Positions 22,088 through 33,910 of a stretch of 64,000 nt of DNA are shown here, piece by piece. Below the pieces are notes generated by a model. It was not told the origin of the DNA. It worked only from the letters and a program-made list of their open reading frames with translations, and ran no database searches. Origin of the DNA: Vitellaria paradoxa (lineage: Eukaryota > Streptophyta > Magnoliopsida > Ericales > Sapotaceae); assembly GCA_019916065.1 (NCBI GenBank), contig CM034236.1, forward strand, positions 19,584,805 through 19,648,804. The letters are read 5' to 3'. The position numbers and the translations under genes are program-made. Numbering within the stretch: the first letter of the stretch is position 1; each line of letters starts with the position of its first letter.

Positions 22088-23804
22088 TATCACGCCCTAG
22101 ATTTCGTGACTCGGGAGGTGAGTAAATAACATACATATCATACACTAGGTAAGCATCCCCCTAATTAGAGTAATATAACAACCCTAGGGTAACATTCACA
22201 CAAGAAAATAATATAACATAATCTAGACCAAGCCTCAGCTATTGCTACACTATAATGCTTCAACATATCCCATAACCTTAATATACAAACATGGGCCTTA
22301 TGGCCTTTACAACCCTATTAAATAAATCTTTACATTCAAGTGGTAATATAATCCCAAATATGATTTTAACTTAAGAAAATGGAAATGCAATGTCCGCAAT
22401 AACTTATGCACTTCTAATTCCACCAAATTCCTACCTAGTCATTAGGATCTGTTCTTGCAACAAGGTCTGTAAGGACGTGAACACTAATTCACTTGTGCTC
22501 ACAAAGCATCATAAAAACATATATAATATGTTAAAACAAAAGCATGCAATAGGATAATTACAAGTAAATCAACATTTTGAACTTAATTATAATCAATCAT
22601 ATATAGTCAGATTCAATGTAATCAAATAAGTAAATGACATCTTTCCATATCACCATTTTACAACCATCATTACAAGTCTCAACATTTAATCCACTTATTA
22701 TCTTTCTTAGCATTGCCACCAATATTTAACCATTAGCTTTTCATTTCCATTTAAATCCATGAGGTGGGTACATTATATGTCATCGTTAAGGGCCACGATT
22801 AGCCATAATAGACGTCGTCATTTAGGGCAACGATTAGCCACAGGGCCACGATTAACCACCATTTACGTCATGTTATAGGCTACTAACCTACTGGCATGAA
22901 CACCAATCCCTACATAGGTTTTGGGTCTTTCAATACTAGGGTAATCTCTGTACCATTCCTATTTTCCTATAACCTCCATCCCCACGTCATAATATCAATC
23001 ACATTTCAATTTATCTCAGTTCCATTATCATTATCAACATTAATTATATCCATAACTTATCATCATAATCTAAAATCAATACATATCATTTCATCAATTC
23101 CCTTCACTTTTATTATCAATTTCAACAATAATTCATCACAATCAAATTGAATTATCATAGCATTTCATCATAATCAAGTTATTTTTATCATGATAAAATA
23201 GTTAATATCATTCAATATAAACAACCAATCATATTTCAGTAATCATAATTAATTAATAATAATGTCACAGTTTCATAAAACAACGAATAGTAAATCATAT
23301 ATCTCTTCACTAATTTAATATCTTTCATGTTATCTCTTAAATATCTCCTATTAATGTTGTTATATTCTTTTTATCATCCCATTCAATCAAAGGATAACTT
23401 GTATTATCATGACATCTAAATTCACTAATCTCAACTTATTCCAATATCACATTAACATATTGTTTTTTTTTTTTTTTTCATTCTAGTATCTCTTCTTCCC
23501 ATTAACATAATCTCCACTTATTTCAAATCAAATATAACTTAATTCTCACTAATAATGTTAGAACAAGTCTATATTAAAGCCAGATCAATCATAGGATGTG
23601 AGCACATAAGTTTAACATTAAAACAATACTAAACATGTCTTAAAATCAATCTTTCTATCCAAGTATTACTTTTTGCACTTTAATTCATATGTTTTTCACC
23701 TGTTTAATCACTCTAGATTAATTATTTAATGTCATAAGTGTTGGGATTTAAAATATACAAGTTTTCATACAAAAACAAAGCTTAGTATTATGGAGAGGGG
23801 GTTA

Positions 23805-23905
23805 CGGGTGCCCTTTAGGAGGCATGGGCACCCCACAAAAGTTCATGGGTGTCCCTCAAGAGGCATGGGTGCCTCTTAAAGTATCATGGGTGCCCCTCTG
23901 TGTAC
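23805..23905 (+). repeat. Short GC-rich repeat cluster, first
   Basis: Four to five variants of CATGGGTGCCCCTC / CATGGGCACCCCAC in about 100 bp; each contains the near-palindrome GGGTGCCC/GGGCACCC. Confidence 0.75.
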
Positions 23906-24654
23906 AAAAATGTAACTTTATTTGATCCAAGCTTTATCTCATGGTTTTGGGTTCCAAATTTACCAAATCCAATGTTTAGCTCAAAAACTTGTTTCTAGGT
24001 GTTGTTTAGGATCCAGAGGACTCTAAGAAGATAATCAAAACAAGTTTTAATTCACCAATCCCATCAAAATCAAAATCTAGGTTTCAACCTTTACATACAT
24101 ATATACACATATTTATACCACTTGAATCACAACCTTATGCTTTCAAATTCTTAAATAAACATCATAACAACATTTTCTAACTCCTTACATCTCATATATG
24201 CTATTAGGAGGCTAGAAATCCCAACCTCAACCCTTGAACAAAGTGGAACTCAAAGACAGTGAACTTCCTGTTACACTTGCCAAATTTCGAGTAGATTGTA
24301 CGCACCAATCTTTGATCCTAACCACAAACCAATTGCATAAACATGTTTAACAAGAGTTCAATTTCATTTCTACAAAACCAATTTGGGTTCGATTGAGATT
24401 AGACCCACTTGCCAAGTTTCTCTTTGCTCGGTTCCCTCTTGGTTGTCTTCTCTTTTTCTTACCAATAGCCAAACCCTCTCTCTTTCTTCTCCCATATACA
24501 TATATAGATATAATCTAGGTTAGTGCCCAAGTATGCTACAGGAGCCTAAGCCGCTCCCCCTACAAACTCTCCCCTAAGTCTATCCAAGAAATGGCTAAAA
24601 AGTAACCCATGAAACACAAAAAAGAAAAAATCTCGTTTGACACACTACAGAGCA

Positions 24655-24740
24655 TTATGGGCACCCCATGTGGATCATGGGTGCCCCATAATGGCCATGG
24701 GCACCCCACAAGAAGGCATGGGTGCCCCTCTGCTCCCTCG
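24655..24740 (+). repeat. Short GC-rich repeat cluster, second
   Basis: Four to five more copies of the same motif (GGGCACCCCATG, CATGGGTGCCCCATAA, GGGCACCCCACAAG, GGGTGCCCCTCTG), about 750 bp after the first cluster in the same insert. Confidence 0.75.
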
Positions 24741-24905
24741 GTGCCAAAAATGGCTAAGTTCGAGAATTAAAACCAATTTTTCCAAATCTTGATCAACTTA
24801 ATTTCTTAATACTCTGCATTAATCAATTTAACCACTTACTGCATACTACGCCCATCAGTAGTCTCCAATTCATCTTCATACGAAAATCTAGGTTATTACA
24901 ATAAC

Positions 24906-25303
24906 ATCTAATAACGAAAGGAAACTAAGGGAGGAAGAGCAAGAAAGGGAACCTCTGTGACTAATAGAAAGAGATGCACTATTACTAATAAAGACTTTAT
25001 CGTGATAGGTTGTCTCATTAAGATTACTGGTTGCATTAATCATGTGGGAGTTGGCTCTAGTGTCAATATACAACTCGAAATTAAATAGTTCTTGGATTGT
25101 GTAAGGAGATAATGCTCCAGCAGCATTTGCTACGTTGCAATCTGTGTAATGATCAAAGCAAAATTTTACAATATGATCCACTCGGCCACGGATCTGACAA
25201 ACAAGCTTGCCACCATTATTGCCATGATGGGGGTTACGTCTATCGGATACTAAGTTACGCCCACTAGGCGATGCGTTATGTCCACCATGATTGCGACCAC
25301 TTT
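24906..25303 (-). pseudogene. Copia B: gag zinc knuckle and protease
   Basis: The open frame begins at the insertion point of the neighbouring LTR. It shows a Gly/Asn/Arg/His-rich gag tail, a degenerate zinc knuckle (VCQIRGRVDHIVKFC, with the second Cys changed to Arg and the Gly before His changed to Asp), then the protease start (LYIDTRANSHMINATS, where the family has D-T-G-A and here Gly is Arg). The damaged protease motif means no processing activity. It stops at the 22088-24900 insert. Confidence 0.75.
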
Positions 25304-26490
25304 TGATTAGCACATAATAATTGCACTTTTATACACTTTTTTATATATAAATTGCATAAATATATCCACTTAAGCTTAGTTTAATTGCATATTTCTCATA
25401 AACTTGTGTTTTGTGTTGATTGTAATTTTCAGGAATTAAATCTAGGCAATTAGAGACCTAATCAACATAAAAATGCAAGTGGAAAGTCCCAAATAAATGA
25501 GAGGCAAAAAGAGGAAGAAATGGAGTTAAAAAAAAAGAAAAGAAAAATCGTAAGTGTGGAACCTTGTCCATACTTAGGTCCACATAGGGATTGATGCCAA
25601 CCCAAATTGGGACCACAGAACACTATGCAAGTTTGGAATTCAAAATTTTTACTAAGTGTGAAGGTTGGTCCGCACCTAGGTTCAAACAAAGGTATGACGC
25701 GCACCTTGGTGCAAACCATCCGATCCACCTGATAAATTTTGTAATGTCCAATCATTCTTGAGAGCATTTTAGTACTTGCACGTGAATGGGTTGTAATATA
25801 AATAGAGAGGATATTTTCTGAGAGAAATTCATTAGGAATTAGAGAGATATATTCATATAGTTTTAGATAAAGAGTTAGAGATAGAATAGATTTATCTTGT
25901 TTGGCAGCTAAGAAAATCTTCTTTCCATTTTCTTTTGAAGAATTATTTTGTAGATTGCTCCAAATTCAAAACAAGTTTGATTTTCTCTTCACCTACAATT
26001 AAGTTGTTCTCTTACCTGGATTCAAATCAAGGAGAGTGGATGATGTCTGTGGATTTTCAAGGTACTTTAAGTTTCAATGTTAAATTTTCTAAAGAATTTT
26101 CTTTGAATGGTAATTGATTTGTTTGGATCTGTTAAAATCATGAATTGAGAATTATAGATCAAAACTTGTTTGTATAGTCTATATCGATTATGTGTGAGTT
26201 ACTAATTAGAATTTTCATGCACTTTCTTAAAGATTTTGTATGTGAATTGCTAACATAGAACTCTCATATACTTTCTATAGATTATGCACTTTAAGTGTTT
26301 GATTTGCATTCTCAATTAGGTGAACCTAACTTTGTAACCAAATTAATCAACTGTTTCATTTGTTTTCCAAAAGAAAAAAAGAAGGTTATCTGGTACAATC
26401 AATATTTTAGCTAGTAAAACTTTTCTTAGAATGCTACTACTTTTTTGATCTCCTGTTCTCAAACACTGTGCTTTCATCAATGATTTGTCA
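25304..26490 (+). repeat. Large gypsy-type LTR (truncated or solo) cutting copia B
   Basis: Starts TGATTAGCACATAATAATTG exactly where copia B gag stops. It has a U3 cluster of short repeats (25540-25730), a clear TATA box (25797-25805), and a downstream part with the same order of motifs as the LTR at 60971-62681: GATTCAAATCAAGGAGAG, GGATTTTCAAGGTA, TGTTTGATTTGCATTCTCA. The two LTRs are thus distant relatives. The right end is uncertain (about 26490); no primer site or matching target duplication was found. Confidence 0.6.
25797..25805 (+). promoter_or_regulatory. LTR TATA box
   Basis: TATAAATAG followed by AGAGGATATTTTC and an AGAGAG-rich leader, at the expected place between the U3 repeats and the transcribed part of the LTR. 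Confidence 0.55.
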
Positions 26491-27870
26491 AGTTAAAGAA
26501 AAAAAAAATATAAGAATTCAAAATTATTTCTTTTAGTTAAATTATAATAAAAGAATAAAAAAAAGTTTAAAATTTAAGAAAATGAAAATAATTAAAATAA
26601 GAATTAATATATTAATTGATAAATGTGTTTTATTTTATTATATTTATTGAATCCATTCAAATAAATATATCTATTTCAAATTTTATATTTTTTGTTCCTG
26701 TCTTTTTCCCACTTACTTTTTATTTCTTTGCTAAAAATCCTCGTTTCAAACCCAACCAAAATTCAAACGGATTCTAAATATTCTCACGATTTTCATAAAG
26801 TTAGATAAAAAAACAACAAACCCAAAAAGTAGAGATGAAAGAGAACCGCGCATCAAAATGAGCCCTCCGTCAAAGGATTCCTACTTTCGCTTTACGCCAA
26901 TCTTTGTAGTTATTGAGAATCCATCTCTCATAATTGCCACATTTGTCTAACATCCCTCCGTTGGTCTTACCATTTGCTATCATCTTCGACATCGAGATAA
27001 ACGTCAAGGAAAGCATGCAACCACCTACCTTATTGTTATGTATGGAATGATAAATTTGATGAAATTTTGATTTTATTTGCTAGATTTTTTATTAATTTTT
27101 ATATGTAGAATTAGCATAAAATTTTATAAATTAGATTTAATTTTATTTCATAATTTAAATTTTAGAATTTTTATATCATTAGAAATCTCACCCAAAATAA
27201 TAAAATTTGATGAGAATTCATTTTTTTTTTCTTAAACTATTTAAGTAGGTGGACAAATTTACCCTCATATATCATATTTACTATATTTTTTTATTTTTTA
27301 TTAATATAATCAAATTTGACATTTATCTTAAATCAATTCAATTTAATTCTCAAATTCAACATGTGCATGAAACACAAAAATTTTATTCATCAAATTAAAT
27401 CAAATCAAATTAAATTAATTTTTCATTTTAAAATTAAATCAATTTTTAATAAGAAATATCTCCAACAGAGCATACAAGAACTCAAATAGGCCTATTTGGC
27501 TAACTCTAAAAATTAGGTCGCGATGTAGAAGATTTTTTGGTTCGAGGTCAGAGTATAGAAATGGACATGCAATATGTATACACAATCTTATTTCAATAAT
27601 TAAAGTGGTTATTTTCTTATATTGAATCGACAATTTCCGAATTGTAGAAGTTTTGCCTCATGTTATGCTAAGATTCATCGTTTACCTATTTTTCTAAATT
27701 TAGGGACATCAAATCATGTATGCCAATACACGAGTAGACTTAGCATCTGTAATCTTAAAGGGTGTAAAAAGGGGGGAAAATCATTAAGGGTAAAAGTGTA
27801 ATTTTAAGTTAAATAAAACAAAATTAAAAAACTAATGAGATTAAATATATACAAATAATAAGATAAAAAT
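26491..27870. other. AT-rich DNA without recognisable genes
   Basis: No long frame or repeat structure of note. The 26800-27010 part is a little richer in GC but shows no protein signature. Confidence 0.5.
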
Positions 27871-28119
27871 TAAATAATTCTATCACTTGTTTTTACCTTA
27901 TCTCTTAAACTATACCTATTTAAAATCCTAACTCTTGAACTTAATCTTGATATACGATACGTCTCACATATGTAAAGCCAAGAGACCCAATCAGAACTGA
28001 ACTCAAAAACTTGCTTGGAATAAAATTGCTAAACTGACAGTTCTCTACCATGGGTTAAATCTTGCAACTTCCAACCTTCTGTGTCTTCTAGTGAGTCAAT
28101 ATAAATCACAATTCTAACA

Positions 28120-28131
28120 ATCTCCACCTTG
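28120..28131 (-). other. Polypurine tract of the miniature element
   Basis: Minus strand AAGGTGGAGAT directly before TGTTAGAATTG, the start of the 3' LTR. Confidence 0.65.
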
Positions 28132-28332
28132 GCAAATATTCGCCCGTTAGGAAATTGAATATTGGTAACTCCACTTAACAATCTTTACTTTGACGAATAC
28201 TCAACTCTTAGGAAACGGAACATTAGTAATTCCACCTAACAATCTCCACCTCAGTGAATAATCACCCTATTAGGAAATTAAACATTTGTGACTTCACCTA
28301 ATAACATAGGTTGGGGTTGTCTTCCATCTATC

Positions 28333-28513
28333 TTGCCTAAAATTCAAGCCAATCTGCTTCTTCCATCTTTTCTGATTTTATCGTTGTTAATGTTTTAATC
28401 ATTTCTTGTGGCACCAACAGATCCTTCACTCTTCTCTGCCACAATTTGAAATTCCCTGTTCTATTGAACTTGCTGACATTGAACTTTGCAGATGAAGAGA
28501 TTTCTCCAGACAT
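28333..28513 (-). pseudogene. N-terminal fragment of a copia gag
   Basis: From an ATG 14 bases past the primer site, the frame reads MSGEISSSAKFNVSKFN, then GNFKLWQRRVKDLLV and KMEEADWLEF before a stop. This is the opening of the plant copia capsid protein (UBN2/DUF4219 type, with the conserved F-N-G-x-N-F-x-x-W core, here FNRTGNFKLW). The rest of gag and all of pol are deleted; about 200 bp later comes the polypurine tract. It cannot form capsids; at most it marks the packaging and leader region retained by the miniature element. Confidence 0.75.
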
Positions 28514-28526
28514 CTTGAATATCTAT

Positions 28527-28537
28527 CTCTGATACCA
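28527..28537 (-). other. Primer-binding site (initiator-Met tRNA type)
   Basis: Minus strand TGGTATCAGAG, two bases inside the 5' LTR end at 28540. Confidence 0.8.
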
Positions 28538-28539
28538 AT

Positions 28540-29006
28540 TGTTTTTACAAAAATCCTAGATCACCTTATGGTAACACCCTAATGAATAATGGCAAACTCA
28601 CAAACAAAGACAAGAAAATTCATATGATGGAGTAATACAAGATTTACATGGTTTCGTGTTTTGCCTTCATCCACCAGTAAGGTAAAACTAGTTTTTAATT
28701 ATAAAAAACTCCAACAATGGAGCGGAGATTTATATTTTCTCTTAATTCTAAAGAACCTTAAATAGCTCTGTTACTTATTCTTGCTATATCTCTTAACCCA
28801 TACCTATTGAAAACCCTAACTTTTGAATTTAGCTATAATATATAATACATCCCAAATATATAGAAACGAAAAACTTAATCAAAATTGGATTCAAAACCTA
28901 CTTGAAATAGAATTTCTAAACTAGAAATTCTGTACCGTAGGTTAAACCCTATAATTCTTAACCTTCTATGTGTTTCAATGACTCAGTATGAGTCCCAACT
29001 CTAACA
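28540..29006 (-). repeat. 5' LTR of the miniature copia element
   Basis: 467 bp, TG…CA ends (TGTTTTTACAAAAATCC on the plus strand to CTCTAACA). Its right two-thirds match 27880-28119. Confidence 0.7.
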
Positions 29007-31781
29007 TTTACATGTATGACAATTGCGCCTATATGTTAGGCCTTACCGTAATCAACTCTCTTGCCAATGCATAAATTCGAACACATATATACATATATAT
29101 ATACATACATTGTCAGGTACATTGACAGCAGCTAGGAAACACTTTCGAGTAGATTTGATTAGAAATACCTTATCCTATATTCCGTGAGAATAAGTTGTAG
29201 TGTCCTATCTCCACAAGTGGTCCACCAATACGACGCACTACACCAAATGCACTTTCTAATTATATATATATATACACACATGACGAACGGACTAAAGGTT
29301 TAATAAAGGCAATTGTCTTTTGCATTTAAAAATTACATTAAAATTTTATTTATTTTACTCTAATTTTCGTAAAAATTTTACTTTTATTTTATTATTATTA
29401 ATTTTTTGTCTTATTATATTTTTACTTTTATTTTTATTTATCTTAAAAGTATAATTTTGTTCCGACTAATTATAAATTCTTATTCTGTACAATGAATTTT
29501 ATTAGTATTATTAAATTTAATTATCATCATTGTAGTCGAAAAAATATATAATTTTGTTGAGAAAATCATCAAACATATATGATTAGTTGTAAGAAAGCAA
29601 AATTAATGATTAAAAGGACGAACCAGCTGACAGATAATAGGGGAATTAAAATTCCATTTGTGGATTATGATTAGATGGCCATTAATCTTTCCCAACTACT
29701 GATGAATTAATTGAGCTTAATTAAATTAAACCCTCAGCTGAGCACAAAAAGTGCTTGTTTAAAAGAGAAAATAATACACTTACATGTATATATACACACA
29801 CGTATATACATATACCTAGCTGTTTTAGGTACGTGGTCTTGTTCATTCCCCCTCGACGGTTGGAAATTAAATCCTTGGATAATTTTGTTTAGCTCAACAG
29901 ATTAATTAATGACAAAAAGTATTAATATAACTTTTATATATAATTCATTATGTAATTGCAACTACTTCATTACCTAGGGTTTGAGGCAATTGTTAATGTA
30001 ATTGACTTGGTTCTTTTTCCAATTTTTATTTGACTCGCAAGCCAATGACAGCATGACTAATGGAGCATATATATTTATATACATGATACAAAATTATATA
30101 AACGGAAGTAAGTCAAGTAACAAACAGGACTTAGGACACATGGTTATGTTCTTGGGCGAGTGAACCCCATCAGGTTGGTATTGGTTATGCTTTAAGGTAG
30201 GGGACCCCACTCCAATCAAAAAAGGAAAAAAAAGTTTTTATTATTCTAGCAACTTAAAGATGAATCTTTCAACTTATTATTTTAAGATAAATTAAATTAC
30301 TATTAACATATCTTTATGTTGCCATTATTATCAATTTGGGAAATTACGTTTTAAATTATTCCACTTTATTCTTGTACATTTTAATTGTTTCATTAATTTG
30401 CCCGATTCTATGAAATTTATTGATGGAAAAAAATTGACACATGATGCTTTTTATTATATTTTTTTAACAATAATTGACTAAGGAGACGTTTGCAGTTATA
30501 AAAGTTGAGATAAAATGTGGTTTAGATTTAACATTTGGAGTGTAAATCACGAATCACAAAAAATAGATATTAATAGTTCTATTCAAACGATATTGGACAA
30601 AAACTTTTTGACTTTTCTCTCAAAACCTTATGAAATTTATAAAAAAGTTATTATGATTTGGAGAAATGTTAGAATTTATAAAATTTTTATTAGAATTTGT
30701 AAAAATTTATTGGAACTTGTAAATATATATAAATTTATAGAAATTCACGTAATTCATGATAGAAAAAGTTTTGTAAAGAATTATATAATTTTAAATATTT
30801 TTCATTATTTTTCGATATTCTAAATAAGCCACAAAGTGACAAAATGAATTTGAAATAAATGTACGAAGAATAAAATGAAATAATTTAAAGTAAAAATTCT
30901 AAAACAAAATGAGTATGAAAGTATTAAACGTAATTTATTTCTTATTTTAGTTTTAGTATGTATATAGATTTTGGTGGCTTGGTGGTCATCAAGAAAAAGC
31001 TAAAATTTTATTGTCTGGGCGCAAAAAATTTTTAATCTATTTGACGGCTGTATTATTATATAGTAACTTTTTTTATTAAAAAGAGAAATAATTAAAAACA
31101 AAAAAGGTGAAAAGTAAAAAAACAAAAAAAAGTTAACTTTTTTATTCGAGATTTTCTTTCACTAAAATCATAAAATTTCTTACGATATTATGGTTGCCAA
31201 AGAAGAATGGTATTGAAATTTTTTTCAACGTTACGCTTATTGGAAAGAAATGTTTGTAAAGAGTTTGAGAAGAAATATTGAAACATAAGAAGTGAAAATG
31301 AAAGAGATGGAGTGAAGGAAGAATGTGAAAATATAATGACTAATTGCATAGGAAAAAGAAATTTCAACATAGAAAGAGAGATATATATATATTTAAATTT
31401 GTATTGAAAAGACAAAAATTAATTTTTTGGACTTGTATTAGTTTTCAACATGCAGTTGAGACTTTTTATTTATTAAGGGGCTTGAGAATTTTCATTTATG
31501 AGGAGGTTCACACTATATTAATGTAGAGTTTATTTTTTATTAAATATGACACACATATATAAGTAAAATATCATAATTAGGGGCGATGACTATCCCTAAA
31601 ATCCCCTATAATCGGCCCTGGTGATCGTGGGATTAGATGGTAGAAGTGGAAAACATAGAATAGATGGAGGGGTCTCTCGTGGGGTTGTTTATTCAATCAT
31701 AACTTGCGAGGTAAGCGGCGTCGCTGGCACGTCAAAACTTGCCAGTTTGATGCCTTTCCTTGACCACCCAAAACTCTCTTT

Positions 31782-31783
<2 letters not shown>
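29007..31783. other. Anonymous AT-rich DNA, possible gene-flank at the right
   Basis: No supported gene. Short TA/TATACACA microsatellite-like runs occur at about 29080-29110, 29262-29280 and 29785-29815. The part from 31560 to 31780 is more GC-balanced (AAGCGGCGTCGCTGGCACG) and leads into a CT tract, a pattern seen upstream of plant genes, but no coding sequence follows. Confidence 0.45.

Positions 31784-31825
<42 letters not shown>
31784..31825 (+). repeat. (CT)21 microsatellite
   Basis: Uninterrupted CT run of 42 bases. Confidence 0.95.
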
Positions 31826-31827
<2 letters not shown>

Positions 31828-32490
31828 AATAGTTGTTAGACGCACTTCGTGATTAATTTATTAATAAGACGGAAAGAAAGTAACCTGATTTGGAAAAAGC
31901 TAGCTAGTAAGGGAAAAATATTACTAAAATACTTTCCAACGTGGTGATTCCTATTCGTGCATTAACAAGTTTTTGATTATTTATTTTTATAAAACAAGAA
32001 TTAATTTTTTTAAGAATATTCAACATTTGATAACTTAAAATCTTATCCCATTCCATGAGACTCAAAACTATAATCAAATTTTTAGGTTTATAAGTTCTAA
32101 TCGTTTGACTTATTCCTTAATCTCGAATTAATTTAATCGAGGAAGAAAGGAAGATAAGATGATAAAATAAAATCACCAAATATATATCATCCTTCATCTT
32201 GCTATCAGACCCCAATATTATATATAACATTATTATGGATCCTATATTATTAGTTAATTAATTAACTAGTTCCCTTTCTTTCAATTGTTTCATTCTCATG
32301 ACATACATCATTCTTAAGATCGTTGAAATCTTCTCAAGGCTGCTAGGATATTCATTCTAATTTTTTTTATTAAATTTAATATTTTTTATTTTATTTTATG
32401 CTTCTGTATTTTTCTTTTCATTTTCATCCACAAAATTTTGGTTTCACTCACACATTTATACTATTATGTAGATGAAATATCGAGACATTT
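31826..32490. other. AT-rich spacer without recognisable features
   Basis: No frame or repeat supports a gene here. Confidence 0.5.
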
Positions 32491-33225
32491 GATGAAATTT
32501 CAAATTTGATGAATTTTCAAATTTGGTAAACTTTTTTTTTTCATTAATATCTCTTAACTTCTCACAATTAATAATGTTTTTCATGGAATTAAAGAGAAAT
32601 TTTTTAGTAACTATCACCTAATTAAGTAAATTTATTTTACATATTTTAGTGATATTTAAATGCCCTTTTCAACTACTCACTACATTTATATTTTTTATAT
32701 TTTCTAAATATCATTTAATCATAAAATATTTACTTAAATGCCATTTAAAACTAATAATTTAATATTTTACAAGTGTTTAAATAATTTTTTATTTCAAATT
32801 CTTTTGATAATTTACATAAAATTAGAAAATATATATATTTACTTACAAAAATTAATTTGGTGAAGCATCAAATTTAACGAATTTTCAAATTTGGTGAAGT
32901 TATTTTTATTTTTCATTAATACTCTCAATTTCCCACAACTACTAATACTTTTCGTGGGAATAAAAAGAATTCTCTAGTAACTATCACCTAATTAAGTAAA
33001 TTTGATTTTGCATATTTCAATATTCCTTAAATGCGTTTTTCAACTACCCACTTCATTTACATTTTTTATATTTTTTAATGTCATTTATTTACAAAGTATT
33101 TACTTAAAAGGCATTTAAAACTAATCATCTAGTATTTTATAAGTGTTTTAATAATTTTTTTATTTTAAATTTGTTTGATAATTTGTATAAAATTGAAAAA
33201 TATATATTTACTTGAAAAAATATAT
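32491..33225 (+). repeat. Tandem duplication of a 368-bp AT-rich unit
   Basis: Two diverged head-to-tail copies (32491-32858 and 32859-33225). Shared landmarks: GAATTTTCAAATTTGGT, AGTAACTATCACCTAATTAA, TTTAAAACTAAT and AATATATATTTACTT in the same order and spacing. Many substitutions show the duplication is old. Neither copy codes for protein. Confidence 0.8.
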
Positions 33226-33279
33226 TACCTCGATGTTTGTTATGAAAATAACAGATTACCAAACTAATTGCTGTGTATT

Positions 33280-33898
33280 TAGGTTGAGTCACGGACTAGG
33301 TCGCTCTCTTTAAAACGTTGCTCTCTTTAAGACGTTTCGCGGCTCTGCTCAGCATGTGCAAACAGTTCAACAACACCACGCCGTCCCTAGGATAAAACAA
33401 CCCAGAATGTCACTTCTGTTTTGGCTTTCTTTGCACGGAAGAAAGTCATCAAACAAGACACAATTTCGACTGCTTGCTCAAACTCGAAAAAAACAGAGAA
33501 AAACAGGGAGGAAGGAAGAGATAATTTTTTCTAAACTGGTTACAAAGCTCTATATATACACAGAAAAGAGGATAATTAAAATGGTAAATTCATTAAAACG
33601 GATTAATTTACCTTTAATTAATCACATACGTGGGAAATTTCTGCATATGTGCGAGGCTTTCATTGGCGGATTTGCACCCCCTGCGCGCGACTAAGACGTG
33701 ACGTGCACCCGGTTAATTAGTTTTCGAATCGATTTTTCCAAATTGCATCAATGTTCAAGCCGCGTGAGACTTTCCTTTAAGTCTAGCCACATTCATAAGC
33801 CCACTAAGGTGGAAGGAGTTATATGGTAGACAACCTTTTATGTTTTTTTCAATGTGGGACAAACACTTTAGTTTTAAAAATACACTTTAGTCCTAACA
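33280..33898 (-). repeat. 3' LTR of copia G (outer limit estimated)
   Basis: On the minus strand it starts TGTTAGGACTAAAGTG right after the polypurine tract. A TATA-like TGTGTATATATAGAG lies near 33550. The left limit is set only by the change to AT-rich repeat DNA near 33230-33290. Confidence 0.55.
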
Positions 33899-33910
33899 AT
33901 CCCCCACTTG
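33899..33910 (-). other. Polypurine tract of copia G
   Basis: Minus strand CAAGTGGGGGAT followed directly by TGTTAGG. Confidence 0.75.

Larger units (their letters stand above)
22088..24900. mobile_element. 2.8-kb LTR-like insertion (probable solo LTR) in copia B
   Basis: Removing 22088-24900 plus one flank restores the copia B reading (…LLDV then LVVSFFTKKLVS). Flanks are AAAAC (22083-22087) and ATAAC (24901-24905), a 5-bp target duplication with one change. Ends are TATCACGCCC on the left and GGTTATTACA on the right, in the style of large plant gypsy LTRs (TGTCACGCCC…/…TTATTACA). I find no gag/pol and no primer site. A single 2.8-kb LTR left by LTR-LTR recombination explains this best. Direction is not settled. 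Confidence 0.62.
19070..25303 (-). mobile_element. Dead Ty1/copia element B, split by a 2.8-kb LTR-like insert
   Basis: A degenerate copia polyprotein runs right to left: gag zinc knuckle and protease (24906-25303), pre-integrase and integrase (about 20860-22087), RT (about 19760-20560) and RNase H (19085-19677). The insert at 22088-24900 splits it just after the protease. At 25303 it is cut abruptly by another LTR, so its 5' gag and 5' LTR are missing from view. Stops and shifts are frequent. Confidence 0.78.
27871..29006 (-). mobile_element. Miniature copia derivative (TRIM-like), minus strand
   Basis: Two related LTRs (left about 27871-28119, truncated or diverged at its outer part; right 28540-29006, 467 bp) enclose only 420 bp. 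Both LTRs end CTAACA on the plus strand. The interior holds an initiator-Met primer site at 28527-28537, the first codons of a copia gag, and a GGTGGAGA polypurine tract before the left LTR. No protease, integrase or RT is present. It is a non-autonomous, internally deleted copia element. Confidence 0.75.

Noticed and set aside
23805..24740. Spaced GGGCACCC repeats as a possible CRISPR-like array
   Set aside because: Spacing is irregular, repeats vary, and the sequence is plant nuclear DNA with no associated genes; it lies inside an LTR-like insert.
33356..33694. 112-codon plus-strand open frame
   Set aside because: It lies within the copia G LTR, on the opposite strand, across a TATA-like stretch; no protein pattern.
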